The translations under genes were made by a program, and so were the position numbers. Positions 1 to 7,148 of a DNA stretch of 20,785 nt are shown piece after piece. How positions within the stretch are numbered: the first letter of the stretch is position 1; each line of letters starts with the position of its first letter. The notes under the pieces are model-generated. The model was not told the origin of the DNA. It was given only the letters and a program-made list of their open reading frames with translations, and made no database searches. This DNA is from JBCBTD01 sp039818825 (GTDB taxonomy: Bacteria > Pseudomonadota > Alphaproteobacteria > Geminicoccales > Geminicoccaceae): positions 1 through 20,785 of the forward strand of contig JBCBTD010000068.1 in assembly GCA_039818825.1 (NCBI GenBank), given 5' to 3'.

Positions 1-615
1 GCCCGGGTAGGCCTCGGCGCGAAGCCGTGTCCGCAACGGCCCCGGATCGAAGAGATTGAGGCAAAGCCCGGCGTTAGCGTTCTCCGCGGCGTAGGCGAGC
101 GCCAGCGCTTCCATCGCTGCCCGTGGCGCCGCGAAAGCCGCCCAGTAGGGGCGAGCCGGCCGCCCCGCCCGACAGGTCGCAACCACCACGCGGGCGCCGC
201 CACTCTGGCGGAGCGGCAGATCGAGCGAGCGGATCAGGCGATGCGTGGCGGCGATCGACAGGGCCGAAACCCGCGCCAGTACCTCGGGCTTGAGATGCGA
301 AACCGGTGTCAGAATCCCGAGTTCAGCCGCGGTGTGCACCCAACCGTCCAGCCGACCGAACCGCTCCATGATGGCGGCGCCGAGCCCGTCGACGGCAGCA
401 CCGTCGGTGATGTCCAAGGGCGCCAGGGTCGGCGCCTCACACCCCTGGCCGCGTAGCAGATCGTCAAGCTCCTCCAGAGCGCCTTGGGTGCGCGCGACCA
501 AGACCAGGTGTGCGCCCGCAGCGCCGGCGGCCAGGGCAACGGCTCGTCCAAGGCCACGTCCAGCGCCCGTGACGAGGACGATGCGTCCGCCGAGATCTTG
601 CCCGACCGGGCTCAT
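1..615 (-). CDS. Short-chain dehydrogenase/reductase-like protein with a substituted catalytic tetrad (3' end outside window)
   Basis: The 205 visible codons form a Rossmann-fold SDR. The dinucleotide-binding loop TGAGRGLG lies at residues 16-23, an acidic LDITD segment at 67-71, and the C-terminal part has the DPGPLRTRLRAEAYPG pattern seen in YciK-like SDRs. Family enzymes are NAD(P)-dependent oxidoreductases using an Asn-Ser-Tyr-Lys tetrad. Here, at the expected spacing, those positions read Ser120, Cys148, Phe161 and Arg165 (segment TCRAGRPARPYWAAFAAPR), and the NNAG-type motif is HTAA at 94-97. The fold and probably nucleotide binding look intact while the chemistry looks lost. The ATG overlaps the thrC stop as ATGA, so the two genes are probably translationally coupled. 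The frame is open to the left edge with normal codon use, which argues against a decaying pseudogene. SDR membership is secure; substrate and function are unknown. Confidence 0.85.
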   Translation of the reverse strand, partial: MSPVGQDLGGRIVLVTGAGRGLGRAVALAAGAAGAHLVLVARTQGALEELDDLLRGQGCEAPTLAPLDITDGAAVDGLGAAIMERFGRLDGWVHTAAELGILTPVSHLKPEVLARVSALSIAATHRLIRSLDLPLRQSGGARVVVATCRAGRPARPYWAAFAAPRAAMEALALAYAAENANAGLCLNLFDPGPLRTRLRAEAYPG

Positions 616-1988
616 CGGAACGCCGCCCGAAGATGCTGCTGCACGGTCCCGAGGTCGTTCGGGAGCACCGTCATGCGCTCCTCGCGGTCGTAGAGATCGG
701 ACAGATGATGCGGCAACGCCGGAACGGCCTGGCCCGCCGCTCTTGCCGCGTCGGGGAACTTCGCGGCATGGGCCGTTGCGAGGGTGACCACCGGGCCATC
801 GAGCGCCAGCTCTGCCGACGCGTGAAGACCGACCGCGGTGTGCGGGTCGATGGCACCTAGACCCGCCTCGGCGGCCCCGGCAATCGCCGCGATGGTCTCC
901 GCTTCGTCGCTACGGAAAGCGCGGAACCGTTTCCGTAGCCAAGCGAAAGCGGCCGGCTCGACGGTGAAACGCCGCGCCTGCTTGAACCGCTCCATCAACC
1001 GCCGCACGGCTACGGCATCGCCGCCGTTGGCTGCGAACAGCGCCCGCTCGAAGTTGCTGGCGACCTGGATGTCCATCGACGGGCTCAAGGTCGGCTGCAC
1101 GACGTCGGCCGCGTAAGTTCCGTTGCCCTCGAAGAACCGGGCGAGGATGTCGTTGACGTTGGTTGCCACCACCAACGTTCCGATCGGCAGGCCCATGCTC
1201 CGTGCGACGTGGCCAGCGAAGACGTTGCCGAAATTGCCGGTCGGGACGACGAAGGTGACCGGTCCCTGCAAACGCACGGCAGCATAGGCATAGTAAACCG
1301 CCTGGGTGGCGATCCGCGCCCAGTTGATCGAGTTGATGCCGCCGAGGCGCATCGCCTGATTGAACGGACGGTCGGCGAACATCGCCTTCACCAGATCCTG
1401 GCAATCGTCGAACGTCCCGTCGATCGCAACGTTGACGACGTTGGATGCAGGGACCGTGGTCATCTGCCGGCGCTGCACCTCCGACACGCGGTCATGGGGG
1501 TGTAGAATGGCAACGTCGACGCTTTCGAGGCCGGCGAGCGCGGCCACCGCCGCAGCGCCCGTGTCGCCGGATGTCGCGCCGATGATCGTCAGCCGTTCAC
1601 CGCGCCTGGCCAAGCTCGCCTCGAACAACCGGCCGAGCAGTTGCATGGCGTAGTCCTTGAACGCCAAGGTGGGCCCATGGACGAGGTCGAGCAGCCACCG
1701 ATCCGGCCCGGCCTGGCGAAGAGGCGCCGTGGCCGGATGGTCGAAGCGGGCGTAGACAGCCGCCGCCATCGCCGAAAGCTCGCCGAGAGTGAATGCTTCG
1801 CCGACGAACGGGTGGAGAACACGGGCGGCGGTCTCAGCGTAGTCGAGCCCGCGCAGACCGGCTGCGCCACCGGGCAACGTCGGCCAGCCGACCGGCAGAT
1901 AGAGCCCGCCGTCGGGCGCCAGCCCAGCCAACAACGCTTCCTCGAAACCGACTTCAGGCGCCTCGCCGCGAGTGCTGAGATACCGCAC
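612..1988 (-). CDS. thrC: Threonine synthase
   Basis: The product is a 458-residue PLP enzyme that converts O-phosphohomoserine to threonine and phosphate, the last step of threonine synthesis. It begins with MRYLSTRGEAPEVGFEEALL, typical of the bacterial/fungal-type family. HGPTLAFKDYAMQ at 104-116 carries the Schiff-base Lys111, and GATSGDTGAAA near 137 is the phosphate/PLP loop. Length matches the family. I chose the GTG at 1988 because AGGGAG lies 6 nt upstream and because protein similarity begins there; an in-frame start at 2045 would add 19 residues without family character. The stop overlaps the following SDR-like gene by ATGA. A 200-bp gap with a large inverted repeat separates it from the upstream peptidase gene, so thrC may have its own promoter, though I see no convincing -35/-10 pair. 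Confidence 0.96.
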   Translation of the reverse strand: MRYLSTRGEAPEVGFEEALLAGLAPDGGLYLPVGWPTLPGGAAGLRGLDYAETAARVLHPFVGEAFTLGELSAMAAAVYARFDHPATAPLRQAGPDRWLLDLVHGPTLAFKDYAMQLLGRLFEASLARRGERLTIIGATSGDTGAAAVAALAGLESVDVAILHPHDRVSEVQRRQMTTVPASNVVNVAIDGTFDDCQDLVKAMFADRPFNQAMRLGGINSINWARIATQAVYYAYAAVRLQGPVTFVVPTGNFGNVFAGHVARSMGLPIGTLVVATNVNDILARFFEGNGTYAADVVQPTLSPSMDIQVASNFERALFAANGGDAVAVRRLMERFKQARRFTVEPAAFAWLRKRFRAFRSDEAETIAAIAGAAEAGLGAIDPHTAVGLHASAELALDGPVVTLATAHAAKFPDAARAAGQAVPALPHHLSDLYDREERMTVLPNDLGTVQQHLRAAFR

Positions 1989-2188
1989 CGCTTTCTCCCT
2001 GTGCACGTCCGGCCGTTGTCCACCTACTTCAAGCCACCCGCACACCCCACCCGGCCACCCAAGGCATCATCGTGTTGGACGGCCGGGTGGGGTGTGCGGG
2101 TGGCGCGGTGCGTCCAACGAGGTAGACGATACTCCAAGCCGCTGCGCATTCACGTCCAGCATAGCGCGCGCAAACCGCCACTTCGCGC
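1989..2188. other. Intergenic region between the M32 peptidase gene and thrC
   Basis: This 200-bp gap is the longest non-coding stretch in the window. It holds the inverted repeat at 2033-2104 and, just before thrC, the AGGGAG ribosome-binding site at about 1995-2000. An 8-bp arm inside the loop (2074-2081) can pair with 2111-2118, giving an alternative stem that would disrupt the main one. I see no tRNA, riboswitch consensus or convincing promoter hexamers. Confidence 0.6.
2033..2104. repeat. Perfect 24-bp inverted repeat with 24-nt loop
   Basis: Bases 2033-2056 are exactly reverse-complementary to 2081-2104, separated by loop 2057-2080. The arms are GC-rich, built around CACCCGCACACCCCACCC and its complement. 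On RNA from either strand this would form a very stable hairpin. There is no T-run after either arm, so it is not a canonical intrinsic terminator. It could be a dispersed palindromic (REP/MITE-like) element or an RNA-stability or attenuation structure in the thrC leader; the sequence alone does not decide. Confidence 0.9.
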
Positions 2189-3667
2189 TCAATCGGACAG
2201 GTAGCGGCGGTCGACGTGCCGGAGGAACGCCGCCGTGCCCACACCGCTGCCGGTGGCGTCCACGAGCAGCTGCTCGAAGGGCACTGAACGCGCGCGCCCA
2301 TGGACGTTGGCCCGCAGCCAATCGACCAGCGGCGCAAACTCTGCCGCCGCCAGCGCGGCGTCCAGCCCGTCGATGGCCCGTTCGGCCGCCTCGAACAGTT
2401 GGGCAGCCACCAACGCGCCGAGGGAGTAGCTCGGGAAGTAGCCGAAGGCACCGACCGGCCAGTGGATGTCTTGCAGGCAGCCGAGCCGGTCGTCGGGCGG
2501 GGTGACGCCCAACAGGTCGCGCATCGCCTCGTTCCAAGCCTCTGGCAAGTCGGCAACCGCCAGATCGCCACTCATCAGCGCCTGCTCCAGCCGGTAGCGC
2601 AGGACGATGTGCAGCGGATAGGTGACCTCGTCGGCGTCGACGCGCACGAAGCCGCGCTCGACGTGATGATAGAGGCGGATCAGGTTCGTGGGCGCCAAGG
2701 CCGGGTCGTCGCCGAACCGCGAAGCGAGCACGCCGGCCAAGTGCGTGACGAACGCGGGCGAACGGCAGGCCTGCATCTCGATCAGCAGCGACTGGCTCTC
2801 GTGCGCGACCATGCCGGCGGCACGGCCGACAGGCTGGTGCACCCATTCCGCCGGCAAACCCGCCTCGTAGAGCGCGTGGCCGGTCTCGTGCAGCACGCCC
2901 ATGAGACCTGTGGCGGCGTCGCTCTCGTCCCAACGGGTGGTCATCCGCACGTCGTCGGGATTGCCGCCGCAGAAGGGATGAGCACTCTCGTCGAGCCGGC
3001 CGCGGCCGAAATCGAAGCCCAACCGCTGCATCAGCTCCGTAGCCACCACCCGCTGCGAGGCGGCGTCGAACGCACTCGACGGCTGTAGCGGCGGACGCTG
3101 ACGCTCGAGGATGCGTTCGATGCGCGGCGGCAGCGCCGCGGCGAGCTCGTCGAACAACGGATCGATCCGTGAGCGGTGCAGCCCGGGCTGATAGTCGTCC
3201 AGGAGTGCGTCGTAAGGGGCGAGCCCGAGCGCTTCGCCCTTCGCCTCGGCAACGGCCCGCGTTAGCTCGACGACCTCGGCGAGGCCCGACTGCAGGGCGG
3301 CGAAATCGCCGGACGGCCGCGCGGTCCGCCACGTCATCTCGCAGGCGGCCGTAGCCCGTGCGAGGGCGCCGACCAGCTCCGCGGGCACGGCGGTCGCACG
3401 GCGATGGGCACGGCGCATCTCGGCGAGGTTGGCGCGGGCCCAAGCCGAAGCCGGCGGTGTTGCTTCCGCGTCGGCCAGCCAGTCGTCGACGACCGGTTCG
3501 GCCAGCAGCTCGTGGGCCATCACTTCGAGGTTGGCCATGGCTTCGGCGCGGCCGGCATTGCTGCCGGTCGGCATCATCACCGAACGGTCCCAAGAGAGGA
3601 TCGAGAGCGCATGACCGAGCGCGCTAAGTCGCTCGAAGCGACGTTCCAGGGCCTCGTAGGCCGACAT
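2189..3667 (-). CDS. M32-family metallocarboxypeptidase (carboxypeptidase Taq type)
   Basis: This 492-residue cytoplasmic zinc/cobalt carboxypeptidase would remove C-terminal residues from peptides. The family signature is clear: HETGH (HExxH) at 260-264 gives two metal ligands and the catalytic Glu261, and HESQS at 289-293 gives the third ligand Glu290. HPFCGGNPDDVRMTTRW at 230-246 is the characteristic M32 segment before the active site. Length is normal (about 500). There is no signal peptide or membrane segment. The ATG at 3667 has GGGAGA about 8 nt upstream and lies inside the 3' end of ctaA (44-nt overlap, different frame), so it is probably co-transcribed with the oxidase assembly genes. 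A role in oxidase biogenesis is not implied by the family; the linkage may be incidental. Confidence 0.96.
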   Translation of the reverse strand: MSAYEALERRFERLSALGHALSILSWDRSVMMPTGSNAGRAEAMANLEVMAHELLAEPVVDDWLADAEATPPASAWARANLAEMRRAHRRATAVPAELVGALARATAACEMTWRTARPSGDFAALQSGLAEVVELTRAVAEAKGEALGLAPYDALLDDYQPGLHRSRIDPLFDELAAALPPRIERILERQRPPLQPSSAFDAASQRVVATELMQRLGFDFGRGRLDESAHPFCGGNPDDVRMTTRWDESDAATGLMGVLHETGHALYEAGLPAEWVHQPVGRAAGMVAHESQSLLIEMQACRSPAFVTHLAGVLASRFGDDPALAPTNLIRLYHHVERGFVRVDADEVTYPLHIVLRYRLEQALMSGDLAVADLPEAWNEAMRDLLGVTPPDDRLGCLQDIHWPVGAFGYFPSYSLGALVAAQLFEAAERAIDGLDAALAAAEFAPLVDWLRANVHGRARSVPFEQLLVDATGSGVGTAAFLRHVDRRYLSD

Positions 3668-4598
3668 CTTCGCGGTCTCCCACCGACGGGCGTGGCCGCG
3701 GCGCCGCCCGCAGCCACCACAAAACGTAGCTCAACGCGAGGAAGAGGGCGACGCCGGTAGCTTGGTGCAACACAGCGGTCCAGACCGGCACCTGCAACCA
3801 GATCACCAACGCGCCGAGAAGGGCCTGCACCAAGACCACAGCCGGCAAGGCCCAGAGCGCCCGCCGGAGCCGTGCATCACCTTGGCGCCAACCGACGATC
3901 ACCAGCAAAAGCACCAAAAGTCCGGTCAGGAGCGCGAGTGCGCGGTGGAAGAAGTGAACGCGAACCAGCGGATCATCGAGGTCCGGCAGCCAAACACCGT
4001 TGCAGGCCGGCCAAGTCGAGCAGGCTAGGCTCGCGCCGCTCTTCGCCGTCATCGCCGCGGTCACCATCGTCATCAATGCCGCCAGGCATGCGGCGCCGGC
4101 GACGAGCCGCGGCGCCTCGCCGATCGGCGTCGTCGGCGCCGGACCGGCCATCACCCACAGCTTTGCCATGACCGCGAAAACCAGCAGTGCATTGCCAAGG
4201 TGCAACGCCACCGACCACGGGCTGTTGGCATCGAACACCGTAAGCCCGCCGAGCTTGGCCTGAACCAGCAAGAGCACCAGCAGCAGCACGGCCCAGCTCA
4301 CCAGCTCGGGCCGGCGACGGCGGTGGACGACAGCCAGGGCGACGATGCCCAGCACCAAGGGGCCGACGAAAACGCCGGCAAGTGCCCGGTGCACCCACTC
4401 CAACATGACCTGGGTGTAGGTGAAGCCCGTGTAGCCGAGTGCTGCGAACTGGGCTGGCGTGATTACCCACTGACCGTAACAGGTCGGCCAGTCCGGGCAG
4501 GAAAGGCCGCTGTTGGTGCTGCGGACCAGAGCGCCCAAGACGATCAACACGTAGGTCGCCACCAACGACACGACCAGCGTCCAACGCAGCGCCTTCAC
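3624..4598 (-). CDS. ctaA: Haem A synthase, COX15/CtaA family, cysteine-pair type
   Basis: The product is a 324-residue polytopic (about eight-helix) membrane protein that oxidises the C8 methyl group of haem O to the formyl group of haem A for the aa3 oxidase. EWVH at 67-70 matches the ExxxH-like haem-binding motif of helix II; His133, His218 and His278 occupy the other expected ligand positions. Two periplasmic loops carry cysteine pairs, SCPDWPTC (Cys34/Cys40) and ACSTWPAC (Cys193/Cys199), as in Bacillus-type CtaA and unlike the cysteine-less form I would expect in many alphaproteobacteria. The GTG start at 4598 overlaps the SURF1 stop as GTGA, with purine-rich GAGGGGAGGGAG just upstream. 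Its last 44 nt overlap the M32 gene. Confidence 0.95.
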   Translation of the reverse strand: MKALRWTLVVSLVATYVLIVLGALVRSTNSGLSCPDWPTCYGQWVITPAQFAALGYTGFTYTQVMLEWVHRALAGVFVGPLVLGIVALAVVHRRRRPELVSWAVLLLVLLLVQAKLGGLTVFDANSPWSVALHLGNALLVFAVMAKLWVMAGPAPTTPIGEAPRLVAGAACLAALMTMVTAAMTAKSGASLACSTWPACNGVWLPDLDDPLVRVHFFHRALALLTGLLVLLLVIVGWRQGDARLRRALWALPAVVLVQALLGALVIWLQVPVWTAVLHQATGVALFLALSYVLWWLRAAPRPRPSVGDREDVGLRGPGTSLRAT

Positions 4599-5308
4599 CG
4601 CTCCCTCCCCTCGTCGGCAGACCGCGCCCGCGACCGACCGTAGATGACGTAGATCACCAGCAGCACGGCAGCCAAACCGTACCACGTCACCGCATAACCC
4701 AGGTGGTTGTTCGGCAACCGAACGGCCACTGGCCGCGGCGTCGGCGCCCCGGCCATGTCCGGAGCTTCCGTCACCACCATCACCACCGACAACAGCTCCG
4801 CACCGAATGCGGCCTCCAACGCAGCGTGGTCATACCAGTACCAACGTCCGCCCGCCGGGTCGTTGTCCGGTGTCATCCACCCCGGCTGGACATCGCCGAT
4901 CCAGCGCAACGCACCGACCAGGGTCGTCGTACCTGCTGGCGTTGCCAGCGGTAGCGCTGCGCGGTCGCTCCGCCAACCGCGATCGACCACGAACCGTCGC
5001 CCGTCGGCCAGGGTTGCGAGTTGCAGCACCCTGTGCCCAAGCACTCCGTCTTGGTTGAACGCGCCGAAGCGGAAGGCCGGTGTCGGAGAGATACGAGCCT
5101 CGACGCGAACGCGGCGGTGCGTCCAGTCAGGATCGAGCTCACCTGTTGTCGGCAGGGCGACGGGCGCTTCGGCCGCAGTCCGTTCCAGCGTGGCGATCAG
5201 CGCCGTCTTCCAATGAAGCCGCTGCACCTGCCAAGTGCCAAGGCCGAGCAGGACCGGCAACGCGATCAGGACCATGGCGGTCGGCACGAGGCCGGGACGG
5301 AACGCCAT
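4595..5308 (-). CDS. SURF1-family cytochrome c oxidase assembly protein
   Basis: The 237-residue protein has the SURF1 layout: an N-terminal membrane helix (about 7-25) running into GLGTWQVQRLHWK at 22-34, a large periplasmic domain, and a C-terminal helix (about 208-229, beginning HLGYAVTWYGLAAVLLVIY). SURF1 proteins bind haem A and help place it in subunit I. WQxxRLxWK and NNHLGYAxTWYGLA are the family signatures visible. The ATG lies 3 nt after the DUF983 stop, and its own stop overlaps the ctaA GTG, so the gene sits inside a tightly coupled assembly block. Identification is firm; the haem-chaperone role is from family knowledge. Confidence 0.95.
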   Translation of the reverse strand: MAFRPGLVPTAMVLIALPVLLGLGTWQVQRLHWKTALIATLERTAAEAPVALPTTGELDPDWTHRRVRVEARISPTPAFRFGAFNQDGVLGHRVLQLATLADGRRFVVDRGWRSDRAALPLATPAGTTTLVGALRWIGDVQPGWMTPDNDPAGGRWYWYDHAALEAAFGAELLSVVMVVTEAPDMAGAPTPRPVAVRLPNNHLGYAVTWYGLAAVLLVIYVIYGRSRARSADEGRER

Positions 5309-5311
5309 CGG

Positions 5312-5680
5312 TCATGCGGTGCCGTCGAAGTCCTGACGGCGGTTGCGGTACTGGAGCGCAACCAAGCTCGCCTTGGCCGGACGCATCAGCGCGAGGCAGA
5401 GCGCCACGGCGAGCGGCATCCAGACGACCATGTGCAGCCAGATCGGCCAACCGCCGCCGGCTTCGACGAGCATCGCCGGGACCACAACGGCGAAACCGAC
5501 GATCAGGACGACGAACGCAACCGGACCGTCGCCCGCGTCCTCACCTCCGAACGCCAGACCGCAACACTCACAGCGCTCGCGAACGCGCTGGAAGCCTTGA
5601 AACAAAGGATCTTCACAACAACGCGGGCAGCATGCGGCCAGAGCGGCTTGCCACCAGGAAACGTCACCAGGGGCGCCCAA
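5312..5680 (-). CDS. DUF983 zinc-ribbon membrane protein
   Basis: This roughly 122-residue protein has a cytoplasmic-type zinc ribbon, CPRC followed by CECC about 20 residues on (CCPRCCEDPLF...RVRERCECCGLAF), then two hydrophobic helices with the DUF983 pattern DGPVAFVVLIVGFAVV and PIWLHMVVWMPL. It ends in the family's ALQYRNR-type tail. Function is unknown; its recurrent place between cox3 and SURF1 in alphaproteobacteria suggests a role in oxidase assembly or metal handling. No ATG exists in frame near the expected N-terminus. TTG at 5680, 9 nt past the cox3 stop, gives the usual 15-20 residues before the first cysteine, but no good ribosome-binding site precedes it, so the start is uncertain. 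The stop is 3 nt from the SURF1 ATG. Confidence 0.85.
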   Translation of the reverse strand: MGAPGDVSWWQAALAACCPRCCEDPLFQGFQRVRERCECCGLAFGGEDAGDGPVAFVVLIVGFAVVVPAMLVEAGGGWPIWLHMVVWMPLAVALCLALMRPAKASLVALQYRNRRQDFDGTA

Positions 5681-5688
5681 CGACCGCG

Positions 5689-6555
5689 TCAGAACGTGAT
5701 CTCCGGGATCGAGACGACGTGGTGCACCGACCCCCACAGGTAGACGCAGACGAACAGGAACAGCCAAACGACGTCGACGAAGTGCCAGTACCACGCCGCT
5801 GCTTCGAACCCGACGTGCTTCTCCGGCTTCAACGCCAGTTGCGCCGCGCGGAACGTGCAAACGATCAAGAACACCGCGCCGACGAAGACGTGGAAGCCGT
5901 GAAAGCCGGTCGCCATGAAGAAGGTCGAGCCGTAGACGCCGGACTGCAGCGTCAAGCCGTAGTGGATGACCTCGATGTATTCGTAGACCTGAAAACCGAG
6001 GAAGACGATGCCGAGCGCCACGGTCAGCAGGAGAGCACGAAGCGCCGTTTCGCCGTGACCCTCGCGCACGGCATGGTGGGCCCAGGTCAAGGTCGTGCCG
6101 GAGAGCAGCAGGATCAGCGTGTTCAAGAGCGGGATACCGAATGCCGGCACCGGATGGACGTCTTCGGGCGGCCAAACCGTCGCCACGGTGTCCGGTGGGA
6201 CCAACGCACCCCAGAAATAGGCCCAGAAGAACGCGAAGAAGAACGCGACCTCCGAGGTGATGAACAAGACCATGCCGAGCCGCAGGCCGCTGGCGACCGG
6301 CACGCTGTGCGAGCCGCTGCGGCTTTCCCGGAGCACGTCGCGCCACCAAGCGATCATGGTGAAGACGACGCCACCGAGGCCTAGCAGCGTCACGACCATG
6401 CCGGCGTTCGAGCCGTGCATCCAAAGCACCGCCCCGACCGTCAGCACGAACGCGGACATGGCACCGACGAAGGGCCATGGGCTGGGATCGACGAGATGGT
6501 AGGGGTGCTTCACCTCGTCGTGGTGGCCGTGCCCAGGCTCGGCTTGCGTCGCCAT
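5689..6555 (-). CDS. ctaE: Cytochrome c oxidase subunit III
   Basis: This 288-residue, seven-helix core subunit of the aa3 oxidase stabilises subunit I and binds lipid. It begins MATQAEPGHGHHDEVKHPYH and continues with the conserved LVDPSPWP entry to helix I. Family landmarks include WWRDVLRES (70-78), the buried SEVAFFFAFFWAYFW block with Glu102, TLTWAHHA (156-162), TGFHGFHV (216-223) and AAWYWHFVDVVWLFLF near 253-268. The ATG at 6555 has AGGG about 8 nt upstream; a longer open frame upstream (to 6822) is an antiparallel artefact over cox11. A small GC hairpin (6573-6589) lies between cox11 and this start. Confidence 0.97.
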   Translation of the reverse strand: MATQAEPGHGHHDEVKHPYHLVDPSPWPFVGAMSAFVLTVGAVLWMHGSNAGMVVTLLGLGGVVFTMIAWWRDVLRESRSGSHSVPVASGLRLGMVLFITSEVAFFFAFFWAYFWGALVPPDTVATVWPPEDVHPVPAFGIPLLNTLILLLSGTTLTWAHHAVREGHGETALRALLLTVALGIVFLGFQVYEYIEVIHYGLTLQSGVYGSTFFMATGFHGFHVFVGAVFLIVCTFRAAQLALKPEKHVGFEAAAWYWHFVDVVWLFLFVCVYLWGSVHHVVSIPEITF

Positions 6556-6572
6556 CTCTTGTCCCTCTTCAG

Positions 6573-6589
6573 GGCCCCGCAGGGGGGCC
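6573..6589. repeat. Small GC hairpin between cox11 and cox3
   Basis: GGCCCC (6573-6578) pairs perfectly with GGGGCC (6584-6589) around a 5-nt loop, just downstream of the cox11 stop and about 18 nt before the cox3 start. No T-run follows in the direction of transcription, so it is unlikely to terminate. It may affect processing or ribosome access to cox3. Confidence 0.5.
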
Positions 6590-6592
6590 GTC

Positions 6593-7147
6593 TCAACTTC
6601 CGCCGGCGGCCGACGCGGCTTGCGGCGCGTCGGCCACGCGGAAGAACATGTACGACAGAGTGATCGTCTCGATCGCGCCGACGTCGGGGTCGTCGAGGAT
6701 CGCCGGATCGACGAAGAACGACACCGGCATGTCGACGGTTTCGCCTGGCGCCAAAACCTGTTCCTCGAAGCAGAAACAGGCGATCTTCGAGAAGTAGGCG
6801 CCGGCCTGGTGCGGCGTGACATTGAAGACTGCAGTTCCAGTCACCGGCTCGTCGCTGCCGTTGTGCGCGCGGTAAAAGGCGAGCCGCTGCTCGCCGATCG
6901 CCACGGTGACCTGGCGTTCGACCGGCTGGAACGACCATGGCAGCGCCGGATCCCGGTCGGCATTGAACCGCACGGTGATCGGACGCTCGGTGGTGGCCTG
7001 CGGCGGCGCGTCCGCCCGCTGGGTCGTGCCGCCATAGCCGGTGACGCGGCAAAACAGATCGTAGAGCGGTACGGCAGCGGCAGTGAGGCCGATCATGACG
7101 GCGATGACACCGACGCCGACCATCGCGGTGCGGGCGTTTCGGTCCAC
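6593..7147 (-). CDS. ctaG: Cox11/CtaG copper-delivery protein for cytochrome c oxidase
   Basis: This 184-residue membrane-anchored copper chaperone delivers Cu(I) to the CuB site of subunit I. A single N-terminal helix (about 8-28) is followed by YDLFCRVTGYGGTTQ (29-43), which contains the conserved Cys33, and the periplasmic immunoglobulin-like domain has the copper-binding KIACFCFEEQ motif with Cys124 and Cys126. Length matches the family. The start is GTG at 7147, one base after the coxF stop, preceded by a strong GAGGGG tract. The name ctaG here means the Cox11 type, not the unrelated Bacillus CtaG/caa3 protein. Confidence 0.96.
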   Translation of the reverse strand: MDRNARTAMVGVGVIAVMIGLTAAAVPLYDLFCRVTGYGGTTQRADAPPQATTERPITVRFNADRDPALPWSFQPVERQVTVAIGEQRLAFYRAHNGSDEPVTGTAVFNVTPHQAGAYFSKIACFCFEEQVLAPGETVDMPVSFFVDPAILDDPDVGAIETITLSYMFFRVADAPQAASAAGGS

Positions 7148-7148
7148 G

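Noticed and set aside
1..615. SDR-like gene as a pseudogene
   Set aside because: No stop or frameshift in 205 codons, the cofactor motif is intact and start coupling to thrC is preserved; pseudoenzyme fits better than pseudogene.
2033..2104. Inverted repeat as an intrinsic terminator of the oxidase operon
   Set aside because: No T-run follows the stem on either strand, and the loop is long for a terminator; kept as a repeat of unknown role.
6556..6822. Possible longer cox3 starting inside cox11
   Set aside because: The extra residues are Arg/Ser-rich and unlike subunit III; MATQAEPG at 6555 with its own ribosome-binding site is the normal start.
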